DNA of 64,000 nt from Armigeres subalbatus. Its lineage: Eukaryota; Arthropoda; Insecta; Diptera; Culicidae. The stretch covers positions 3,233,470 to 3,297,469 of the forward strand of contig NC_085139.1 of assembly GCF_024139115.2 (NCBI RefSeq), read 5' to 3'. The notes beneath the pieces were generated by a model. That model searched no databases. It saw only the letters and a program-made list of their open reading frames with translations, and was not told the DNA's origin. Shown in pieces: positions 45,364-55,799 of this stretch. Positions within the stretch are counted from its first letter, which is position 1. Every line of letters begins with the position of its first letter. A program made the position numbers and the translations under genes.

Positions 45364-46512
45364 CTACTTATCTTCTAGTAGCCCAATTTCGACAGCATGT
45401 TTCTTCAAGTTCTTCTGCTTTGCTATGAGCATTTTAATCGATTCCGCCTGCTGTCTCAATTTCTGTTTTAAGTTCAACTGATGTTGAAGTTCGATGTATT
45501 GCCCAAAACACATAGGAGTTTGCTGAAAGATATGGACTGAAGGAAATAGAAAATATTAATAATAACTCGTTATTTTTTACAGTAAAATATTATTACTAAA
45601 CTGTAACAGTATTCAACGAACAAAAGTTTGGTGAGCTAATTTAAATTTTTCCTTACAAATTTATTATTATCAACTTTGAAACTATTATATGGGACACCAC
45701 CATCATCAGGGCACCCGATTGAAGCGGTTTTAATTTCTCATACACTCATTTCGCTGTAGATATTAATTTATAGAGATTATAATCTTACTTTTCAGTTCTT
45801 TCACTACTTATTTTTACTTGACATACGCTTCTTTTTGCGCTGCAAAATACACGAAAGAATTTGCAAAATTAAAATCACTTACCGAAAGTTATCACGTAGA
45901 CGATGCTAAGAACAAAGCTTTCAATAACACAAAAGACCACAATCAAAAACTGTGGAGCTTGCAGCATGATCGAAATATCATTAACGATCGACAGTGAGTT
46001 TCGTACTCCTCTTTGCTGGAAGTAATAGTTCGCATACCCAATGAAAGCGAACAAAGCCGAATTCCATATGGAAACGATATTCAGAGGAGCCTTCCGACAT
46101 ACGGCAAGTTTTTCGTACAGAGGGTAATTTTGATCGACCAGTTTGCGGCAGAGTGCTTTAATTTCTTCATTTAGTTGGTACGTAGCAAACCAATAACCTG
46201 CACGGAGGTACATCACCAAGTAGATTAGTTGCCAGGCATTGCAAGATTTGATAAATAGGACGACTCCGAATACTGAGATTGCCCACGACGCAATCCAATG
46301 CAAGCTAAAAGACATGAAGCTGATGAGACAGATTCATGATAATCAAACAGATCTCTAACTAACCTAAAAAGTATTATCATAGCCCAAGGTTTGGATGCAC
46401 GATCATGCGATGAAACAGACGATCTACCTGGCGACGTATCCATCGATGTCGAATGTTCCGATCCCACACTTCTAGTTGTCTGTTGAGATAAGTTATCCAT
46501 TGTAGTATCCAT
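45364..46512 (-). CDS. TMEM192-like gene B, three exons
   Basis: Exons in transcript order: 46512-46364, 46319-45883 and 45536-45364. Together they make 759 bases, 252 residues plus TAG. Intron 1 is only 44 bp (GTTAGT...CATCAG), near the lower limit for insects; intron 2 is 346 bp. The N-terminal tail is Ser/Thr-rich (MDTTMDNLSQQ). It is followed by four hydrophobic segments, the family motif VMYLRAGYWFATY, the loop KLVDQNYPLYEKL and KAPLNIVSIWN. The C-terminal helix contains KLRQQAESIKML. The closest paralogue is gene C: both share the VxQNYxLY loop and lack the intron that A and D have directly after the WxxTY motif. The biochemical role is unknown; a lysosomal or endosomal membrane location would follow if the TMEM192 assignment holds. 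Confidence 0.8.
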
Positions 46513-46690
46513 TTTTGGATATGATAACTGCCTCTTTGACTCTAGATATCTACTGAGTTGTGAGAGCTAGAAAACAGTGACTACAAACTTATTGAAGCAA
46601 AAACTGGTATAATGTTGTTGTCGATCTCATCACATGTGTTACTCCAGTTGTCACTACGTTTCGATCGCGAATGGTAGTAAATAGATCCAT
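46513..46690. promoter_or_regulatory. Shared divergent promoter of genes B and C
   Basis: Only 178 bases separate the start codons of B (minus) and C (plus), so both promoters and 5' UTRs must lie here unless there are distant 5' exons. A TCAGT initiator-like word for the B direction (ACTGA on plus) lies near 46552. I see no clear TATA box. Confidence 0.55.
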
Positions 46691-47729
46691 ATGGATACCG
46701 CAATCCCTCAATCACAGCAGGTAGGAATGGAAGACATCGCCAAATGCGACAAAGCCACCTGGACCCACGAACATGTTCCGGATAGGGCTGCCTGTGCATC
46801 AAGAGATAAATTATCTCCCAAAATGCGACTAAAGCCGATCTCCCAACCACCGAAGAATATCTCACCCATACCGGAAGGTACCAAATCGCACGATTCGTCT
46901 TTGCAGCGGCAATCCAGTGTTATTTCGGATTCGGAAGCTGTTGGTGGAGGAACATTCCGAGTGGGGCTTATGGTAGCTATTTTCAGGTTACGATCAATGT
47001 TCATAAATGAAGAAAAATGTTCTTATCTAACCCCTATTTCTCCACAGTCTACATTGGTTCGTGTCGGGAGCAATATTTTTCATTGGACTGTTTATCACTT
47101 TGGGTCTACCCAGGCAAGATCACGCTTGTCATATGTACTTCATAATAATGTATTTGCGGACAATCTACTGGATCGCAACCTACATTCTGCATGAGCGGAT
47201 AAAACCGGCTTGTCAAAAGCTAGTCAACCAGAACTATAGTCTCTATCTGGACATGAGTTGCTATCGCAAAGCCCCTCTACAGATAGTATCCATCTGGAAC
47301 ATTGTTCTTCTGGCTTTGCAAAACTTCATACATACCTTGTTCTTGGCTGGTAAACATGGAACGGATATTTGTGATGCGATCGACGACGACGACTATGACG
47401 AAATAGAAATCTCACCGCAGATATTCATAGTTATTTTTTGCGGGCTGGAAACCACCATTTTGAGCTTCTTCTACATTCCTGCCATTGGTAAGTAATGATC
47501 CACTTGTCACACCGATCCTTTGGAAATGTGTTATCTTACAGTGCGTTTGATCCGATCAACGCTGCCGCACGAGGAGGACGAGGAGGGTACCCCTAACCAG
47601 ACCTTGTTCAATTTGGACGAAATTCCGATAAACCAAAGATTGAAGCGGCAAGCGGAGCAAGTCAAAATTCTGCGTGGTGCCTATCTGAAGCTGAGAAACG
47701 AAGCCGCTGCCCTTGGAGTGTTCGATTGA
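46691..47729 (+). CDS. TMEM192-like gene C, three exons
   Basis: Exons: 46691-46986, 47048-47487 and 47542-47729. The introns are 61 and 54 bp, GT-AG. The total is 924 bases, 307 residues plus TGA. It has the longest N-terminal tail of the four paralogues (about 98 residues, polar, Ser/Pro-rich, starting MDTAIPQSQQ). This is followed by four hydrophobic segments with IMYLRTIYWIATY, the loop KLVNQNYSLYLDM and KAPLQIVSIWN. An acidic lumenal-side insert (DAIDDDDYDEIE) comes before the last segment, and the C-terminal helix contains LKRQAEQVKILR. The middle exon is continuous where A and D have an intron. The start codon opens with MDT, as in B. Confidence 0.8.
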
Positions 47730-47839
47730 TACACATGAATGTAACGAAGCTCGGCAATGCTCTTGTACACTACATGTAAAAAATGTAAATGGATCTAATT
47801 AAAGATTGCAATATGTTATTGTTTTATATTTTCTTGTTC

Positions 47840-47845
47840 AATAAA
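47840..47845 (+). terminator. Polyadenylation signal, gene C
   Basis: AATAAA lies 111 bases after the gene C stop codon, in a T-rich context. Confidence 0.65.
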
Positions 47846-48324
47846 CGTTATTATTGAGGTACTGGAAAAGATGTTTTATGATAATTTCAGGATAAAAATT
47901 AACTCGCGGGGTCGTTTTTTTTCTGGCCTTTAAATTTATGAAAGCTTTGAGTTAGCCCCACGAAAAAACTCGTCAAAATCGAAGCCAAATCAAGTAAGAT
48001 ACGTTCCTTTGAGAAACTGCATATGTGACATTTTTGGCCAAAATGAGATGTTTATACATTCTGAATCCTTGTCAAAAAATACGAAGAAATGTTCGGAAAT
48101 GTATGATTTTGTTTTTTTTTAAGTTTTCGAATTGGTAGTGCCCCGAGCCTTTTGCCCGAAACTATTGATCTGTATTGAAAAAATCGAAAGATTCGGAGTC
48201 AATTTGTTTAAAAACATTTTTTTGCTGTTTTCTCATTATTGTCTAAAATGAATATAAATAATATTATTTGAAAAATGGTAGAGGCAAGACAATCACACTC
48301 GATGGCGGTATGTTAAAAATAATA

Positions 48325-48367
48325 GTTATAACCAGAGTGTATGTATTACATACACTCTGGTTATAAC
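48325..48367. repeat. Perfect 43-bp palindrome
   Basis: Twenty-one bases (starting GTTATAACCAGAGTGTATG) are followed by one T and then their exact complement. It could form a hairpin or cruciform. Confidence 0.9.
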
Positions 48368-48540
48368 CATATGGGCCACATTTTTTTAAGTGCTTGGTAA
48401 ATGTATTATCTGCATCCTATTCTTGTATCAAATAAGACTAGGAATCCAAAAACGATACATATTGAAGAGCGTTTGAAGCGATGCATAAAATACACTGGTT
48501 AAATTGCACAATACGCAATATACATATTCATATATAACTA

Positions 48541-49045
48541 GTCGACCCGGCAGACGTTGTCCTGCATAGTAGGTGAAAGTTCCCATGTGAAATTTCCATA
48601 CAAATCCTAATTTTAGTTTTTTACGATTTGCACAACTTTACGCGTAATTTTCGCATTAGGAAATATCATATAAACCCGTCGGAAACGGTAACGCACATAT
48701 CTGTTGAAGAAATGAAGCAAATCCATCCATCCGTTTTCGAGTTATGCGGATACGAACACAGACCATTTCATTTTTATATATATACTAGTCGACCCGGCAG
48801 ACGTTGTCCTGCATAGTAGGCGAAAATGCGCGTTGTGAACTGCCCATGCGAAATATCCATATGAATCTTAATTTTAGTTTTTCACCATTTAATCAATCTT
48901 ACTCATGATTTTCGCATGAGGAAATATCATATAAACCCGTCGGAACGAATAACGAACATATCTGTTGAAGGAATGAAGAAAATCCATCCAGCCGTTGAGT
49001 TATGCGGATACGAACACAGACCATTTCATTTTTATATATAAGATA
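48541..49045 (+). repeat. CCCGGCAGACGTTGTC repeat, two tandem copies (period 247)
   Basis: Copy 1 starts GTCGACCCGGCAGACGTTGT at 48541 and copy 2 at 48788. Each ends in GATACGAACACAGACCATTT followed by TATATA. The head-to-tail arrangement with the TATATACTAG junction shows duplication in place or insertion at the same TA-rich site. Confidence 0.8.
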
Positions 49046-51689
49046 GATACACAGGATTCTGTTTTTAAACGATTCGATGTTAGCTGGGTGAAGAAAAGCA
49101 CTGGTTAGGGGCCGTACACATATTACGTAAGCACTTATGGGGGGAGGGGGAGTCGGTCAATATCTTACGCTCCATATAAATAAAAAATCATTTGTATGAA
49201 AAAAATCTTACAGGGGGGGAGGGGGGATCGAAAAACCCAAAAAAATTGCTTACGTAATAAGTGTACGACCACTTTATTGAAACAATTTATAAAGAAAAAG
49301 TGCTTTATCTCAATAAGTGAAATCTGTCTAAATCTGAACGGCATTATATCAGAGAGCAGAGCCGTAGCGTGGCCTCCCGGCGCCCTTGGCGAAACTTTAT
49401 TGGGTGCACCCTTTTTGTCTTCTAAATTTGTTTATTTGAGAGGCTCAGGCGTGTATAATACTTCACGGAGCCGAAATTCTTTATGATATTTACAAACTAT
49501 ATCATTATTATCAACAGTTAGTAAGGGGAATGGGAAATAGACCAAGAAACTCATGGCGACTAAAGGTTAGATTACGTAACTTCAGGATGGACTGGGTTGG
49601 GGTTTAGGTTTGGGTTATTTCAGCTGCTAATCCGGATGTTTGACGTCGTAAACGGTGTAGCGTAGCGTCGTGCTCGAGTTGTGGTTCGCCAGGGAGCATC
49701 TTTCGGATAGCCAGAGCTTCGTGGTACACGAAACAATAAGACAGAGACAATTTTGGCGCCCCTTACTATCTTGCAGATGTTCAAAACAAAGAGCGTGTTG
49801 AAATCAGGGGGATTCAAAATCAATTAATTGCGTGGTGTAAATTTTTCTTTATGGATTTCTTAAGCTTCTATAACCTTCATATCACAGACAAGCAGACATA
49901 ACACATTGAACATTTACTCATCAAATTCATCGTCGTTCAAACACTAACGACATCTGTTGATTTCAGTTAGTTGGGCAAATCACGAACCATATGGCGGTAG
50001 TGAGAAAACGTCAAACTCGAGCAAAAACGATGCACGCGCCACGAGTGATCGATTGGCCAACTAATGATTATTTGAATTGACCAGTAAATCAGTAAACGAT
50101 GGGAATTTGAGGAGTGTTATGTCTGTTTGTCTGTGTTCATATGTTCCAATATAGAGGTAGGAAGTAACGATTACTAAAAGCCGTAAAATTCCTAAAAATC
50201 AATTGTAGTTTTCACGAAACTTAATAAACCTATGCAAATAAAAATAACTCGAACCAGTAGTGCACGGATTCTGAACACACATTCCGAACTTCTTTGTTAT
50301 GAATTCACGCACCAGTGGCCAATAAAATGTGTGCTGGTCTGTGCTTGGAGCTCTATCGGACCTAAACGAATAACAAACCTTACTTTGGTGTGGATTGGAT
50401 AACCTTCAGTGGCTTGGTCGGTTGTTTCAAGGAACTACAGGACTGTTAATAATATTAAACTCTGTAGTGCAATGGTAGATGGTTGGCTTAACGATTGGAC
50501 CTAGTAATGTCAAGAAAAACCCAAGTCTGGAGTGCGTTGATTAATGGCCAGAATGGTTATCGGATCTGGTGGTAATCTGGTGGCCGGTGGAATTGCTTGG
50601 TCGAATTAAATTCAACTTTGAAGTAGGTCAGTCGTCAACATTATTGAAATGCCTCGATGCAGTTTAGTATGCTGTTAGATAAGTGACGTTATTCCAAATA
50701 CTCATACTCGTTTAAAGCTTAACCAGTTTATATAGAACCAAGAGGAAAAATCAAACTCATATTATCAATGCTCACCGAATATTCAACATCTTTGCTTTGT
50801 CTTTCCACCATTGAGCTCTACAAGTTTCTGGCTCAATGGAATCGAAAATATCACTGGGTCAAATGCGATCGTTTTCGGACCTCAAATAGTTTGTCTGCGT
50901 AAAATATGGAAATTTATCTCAAATCAGTCTGAGATATGCTAAGCTAAGCTAAGTAAAATAAATAAATTTATCTTAAATTCAAACAAACTCTCTATCACTT
51001 CTTCCGTGTATAGTTTTTTACAGTCTACTCCGTGTTTTGCCTTTAGCGTATTGGAAAGTCTCCAACCTAGCCAACCTTGGCGGGGGCCAACCTAGCCAAC
51101 CACACGCTACGGCGTTGCAGAGAGGTGAAAGTGTGTTCTTTGGGTTGTGCGCTACGTAAAGCATACCAAAGGCTATAGTAGTGAAACATTCACCAGTGGT
51201 ACCCGTGTAACGGGGAGTTTCGGAGTTGGAATTGTTCTTTGATTTCCGTTTAACTGGCTTCACTTAAGCGCCAAGTAAAATTACCTAAATCTCTTGCTTG
51301 TGAAGCAGCAAGGTAAGGTACCCGGTGAGACTCAGGGCGAGTCCTTCAAAATCATGGAAAAACAGTTGAACGAACCGACCAAATCACTCACAACCTTTAC
51401 GATTTAATCCCCAGTTCCCTTCCCAGACAATGAATTCTAAAAAAACAATCAATCAATCTTTCCTTTGCCTAAAACAATCTCCGAGTTCGTTAATAGGAAT
51501 TTAATTTTCGTTACCAGTCCTATCAATCCTACTTGCATGCAAGTTCCACTATGGACTTGTGCATTCGCACGGCCGTGCTTCTCTCAGTCCCTCAGTCGGT
51601 CGGAATATAACAAAATCGACGGCCTGACTGTTTTTTCTAAATTTCGTATTTTTAACATGTATTGGTTACCAAAACAAAATGTATCTAAC

Positions 51690-52580
51690 CTGTCGTGTGG
51701 CTCCGGCTCGAGCTCAGGCGCGATGTCCAGCGGTGGATGAGGCAATGGTGTTGGTGAGGCTTAGCTTCGTGGAAGGCAGTAGATGGTGCAAACTAGAGGC
51801 CTGAATAAGAGAAACGCGGATAGAAAGTATGACTCTGCCAACACTGCATTCAATCTTCTTCATCAAAGAACAACACATGAAAAGGAAGAAATGCTTTATG
51901 TAGATAAAATCTCACAATCCGCTATTTTATGTGTCCACATCACATAACAATAGAATCCAATAAATAATGGAATTTCGTTTCATAATCTATAAATGACGTG
52001 CATATATTATTGCAAACTAATGTAAAATATATTCAATTTTGTTTATTTAAAAATGGCATAAAATCGAATTTGGCCGTTTTCAGTATTTGAGCCAACATTT
52101 TGGCTGCTTGACAGGTCTCCTGCTCGATTGGCTGCTGTTTTTTGACGGTTCGGTTGGCGGCACATACCTATCCGCGTTTCTCTTATTCAGGCCTCTAGTG
52201 TAAACGTCGCGTACGGTGGTGTTGGTGCAGTCTTCGCATATGCGGAATTCCAATGGTGTGCTGATGCTGTCAGTGGGTGAGTCTTCGCTAACCGGTGCTA
52301 ACCCGCGCTATCCGAGCAGTTTCGTTGCCCAAATAGACAGCTTACTCGAGGCCACCGAGAATGGAATGTGGCCGGCGATTAGAAGCAGCGACGATTCCTG
52401 GGAGTTGTGGAAGACCTCCCTGGCCCGTAGGTGCCTATGTGATCTACTGGTCGGACGACGAGACAAACGCCTACAAGCCGCCAAGCTTCGGGATCCACCA
52501 AGAGGAATCGGAGTGATCGAGACCTCTCGCAACCTACAATCCGATCTTCAGACCGGACGGAACACCTTCGCGTGAAGGAT
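51690..52580. other. Coding-like sequence of unknown origin, split by the hAT-like MITE
   Basis: Outside the MITE, 51690-51785 and 52206-52575 are GC-richer than their surroundings. They are open for up to 119 codons on plus in one frame, and a second plus frame and a minus frame also give protein-like strings (for example AYGGVGAVFAYAEFQWC on plus, STPLEFRICEDC on minus). I cannot decide the strand or recognise a family. A decayed gene or element ORF is possible. Confidence 0.3.
51794..52197. mobile_element. hAT-like MITE, 404 bp
   Basis: The inverted repeats are 30 bases, beginning TAGAGGCCTGAATAAGAG with the exact complement at the other end. An 8-bp duplication with one difference flanks it: GTGCAAAC (51786-51793) and GTGTAAAC (52198-52205). 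The TAGAGG terminus is shared with the element at 12250. It has no coding capacity. Confidence 0.85.
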
Positions 52581-55510
52581 TTTAAGTTCCTTCACACACC
52601 AAAAAGAGAAAAAACATATTCACAGCTACATTAGCACCACATAACACCAATTTGAACTTCGATTCGTTTGAATAGAACTCGTAAATGCCTTACCTGAGCC
52701 TCGAGCAGCCACGACTTATACGCTTAAATTAGTTAGATGCACTAATTTTCAAATCTAAACTGTAACGAAATTATCCATATAACTTCTTCTTTTCTACATA
52801 ACATTTTGCAACAAACAGTTTCTTACATAGGAAATTCTTGTTTCCACGCACTTGGGCCTAATTACTTTTTCCACCGTTTCTTGAGATTCCGATAACTAGA
52901 AGTAACATTGAATTTCTTTAGAAAATAGAGCTAATATTTGTAGAACAATTTGCCTCACTACCCAGCAAACCAGCAATCGTATATGAATGTACAAAATAAG
53001 TTACATATATTAACAGATCAAATCGTAATTATATATAGATTTATCAGAAGTTGTGAAAAATTGTAGAAAGGTTACATATAATGCAAACATACAATCTAAT
53101 TGCAATATATGCTAAGTTAAACTCACAACGAAATCATATATCGTGCATAATTGAACAATTGTATATAAGCTCATATGAAATTGCATTGTCATTAAGATTT
53201 GATTGCATAGTCTTTTGGAATAATGATTGCAAATATACAAACATCAACTCTAGTGTTCTTTGAGTCTTTCATAAAACATTTTTGTTAGAAAATTTTCTCG
53301 TTTGTCATTGAAAATAAATGAAAACGAAAAAGCTGTACCCATAGGCGTTTTATACAAAGATATTCCTTTGTAAAAGGAAATCTTTCCGCACCCATGGGTA
53401 ATGCCACCATTTGTAGTCTATCATCACAATTTAATAGAACAACTTTTTTAGAATGCCTTTTATGGAACAGACAGGCGACGAATATCCGACAAATTTGTTA
53501 AATTAATCAACATGCATTTCAACGATAAATTTCTTGTACTTATATCCTTTGTATACATACACGCACTCTAAAATATAGAATTTGATATTAAACAGCACTT
53601 GTAGTCACTTAATTGGAAATTTTCTCACATAACAACTGCTAAGATGAAATTCAACTATGTACTGGACAGTGCACTATTAGTCGGCTTTTTTTTTAATTAG
53701 TTTTACTATAGCAGCGATGTTTATAATCTTTAAAATAATCTGTAATATCGTGTTTATGGAAATAAGCTTTTGGGAAAATTTAAATATATCAGCAATATTG
53801 TATATGTCCTTTTAGAGATACACGTCAACATGAAATTGTATATGTGCTCAATTAAATCGCATATGCTGCTTAAGGAAATCATTGTTGAGGATGTTGTACA
53901 AGATGCAATTTCCCGTAATGCTGGGTAGACACCTTTACGTGGTGTGTTACGGGGTAAGATCTACCACGGTCACATTGCTAGCTACAGGCAAATCCTGACT
54001 CAACGAAAACCTTCCCCAATTTCCAATTCTGTAGTGCTTATGAAATTGTCGGTAAGTCATTAAGTAAATACTACACTAATCCTTCCTTCCAACTTCCTAG
54101 ATGCTTCCCAACCGCAGATAGTAATACTCATGTCCCTGTAATGTTTTTCTTAGATTGGAATCAAGGATTTAACCCCCCTTGATTTCTGATAGCAGTCTGG
54201 AAAAGCATTTCAAAAATAACATGAGTATAATTAAAGTGTCCAATCTTCTAATGTTGTGCTAGCGCTTCTTTTATTTTCAGAATTGTCATCACATCTGTTA
54301 CCGAGGAAAGAAGCTGACGTTACCGTCTACTAATGATGATTTTCTTCTTCTTTTCTTATTTATAGTGAACGTAGTTATTCTGAACACGACGTCAACCATC
54401 ACTTGCCGAATGGAGCATTTCATCACTTTTAAATAGCTTCGCTCCCAACGAAAAATTCATTTATATAATATTTGATTATTATTTATACTAACTGGAAGCG
54501 TTTGGTACGGGAGGTTCACGCTTTCTTCCTATCCCCTCGATTTCATGGTATGGATCGACTTTAAGGGTTTACAAATTCTGAAGTCGCTCAGTATCTAGAA
54601 ATCATCTCTGCGGTACATACTGCGTAGTTGGCCTGGCCGTATGAAAAGAAAAATGACGGAATTCAGAAACCGTCATTTTCCAGGATGCTTTCAAGTATTG
54701 GCTGCGCAAGTATGAGATTAGATTAGATTTGAGGATGTTGTACAAGATGCAATACAATGCTTTTTTCAAATTGTATTTGCAGATGCAATAGTATCATTAG
54801 GTTCAAAGAATCGCTTAACAGCTGTGTACATATGGAGGAACGGATAGCATCTAGACTATGAACTAAAAGTTCAATGGATCGAAACTGGAAGCTAGAGGTT
54901 AAATTTATAACATAAATATATGCATCAACTGATAGCGGCTAACAGCATTTTAACATGATGATAGAATCCAGTTCTGTCCTAATAAATATTTTTGCTGTAA
55001 ATACAATGACACGTTAGTTTATATTAATATAATTGATATATTTTTATGCATGCGTATTTGAAACTGTTCTTGCCTCTTCTAGATTTGAAAGTTGTAACAG
55101 GCCAAATATGTAACTTCATACAATCAAGATACATCGTATATGAGTGCATTAAACAGAACTGAAAGTTAATTATGTGAACCAATTTGTTGGCTGGGTATAG
55201 CTTTTGTTGAACGATTATTTAGGTTCACAGTTTAACAAATTTCCATTTTTTTGGGACCACGTCCTCCTCAATTGTCGTTCAATTCGGAAAAGACCTATTG
55301 ATTGGCAATCCTTTTCTTTATAGCCTTTAGAATCTTATAAGTAAAAAGTATAAATTCTCTCGTCATCTCATCAGTTTTTTAAGAAGAAAAACGGCGAGTG
55401 ACTTTCAAGTTGCTAGGGATATGGTATGTAATACAGTTGCATAATTGACAACCAGAGGCGCTACCGGTAATAATATTTGCTCGAATCTTAGTACTTAATC
55501 CTTAATCCTT
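52581..55510. other. AT-rich repeat-bearing stretch without supported genes
   Basis: A roughly 970-bp AT-rich element-like unit (52960-53928) has complementary ends, CCCAGCA and TGCTGGG, with TA on both outer sides. A related partial unit lies at about 54725-55199 (GAGGATGTTGTACAAGATGCAA shared, quoted in part: GAGGATGTTGTACAAG). 53940-54720 holds no supported feature apart from a short coding-like string after TTATTTATAG at 54365. Confidence 0.45.
52960..53928. mobile_element. AT-rich element with CCCAGCA/TGCTGGG ends
   Basis: It starts CCCAGCAAACC after CTCACTA and ends AATGCTGGG before TAGACACC. TA flanks both ends, which would fit a TA-targeting MITE. The interior is rich in ATATATG/CATATA words. 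The terminal match is short (7 bases), so confidence is limited. Confidence 0.45.
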
Positions 55511-55799
55511 AAAGGAGTGTCACGGACCCCACGTAAAGTTCTCTACACGAAGGAGTGAAAGTGCGTAATCGGGATATAAAATGTGGTGGTGTTTAGAAGA
55601 ACTTACAGAGCGTCTCGATAGTGCGTTAAAACATCGGCGACACTGCAACCCTCCAATCCGCAAACTGTGAACCACGCGAACGCGAGTGAGAATAGCTTGA
55701 TTCAAATCGAGTCCCTCTCGTATTTTCGGTACTAGACAAACGCGTAGAAACGTCGCGAGTGATTTCTCTATGAACAGTTCTCCACCCGTTCTGCCAGCA

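Larger units (their letters stand above)
47846..51785. other. Gene-free, repeat-bearing stretch
   Basis: Contents: a perfect palindrome at 48325-48367, the tandem repeat 48541-49045, and a few poly-G runs near 49138 and 49207 in a dispersed repeat. Around 49370 and 51100 there are GCCGTAGCGTGG-like words. Short frames here show no domain. Confidence 0.5.
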
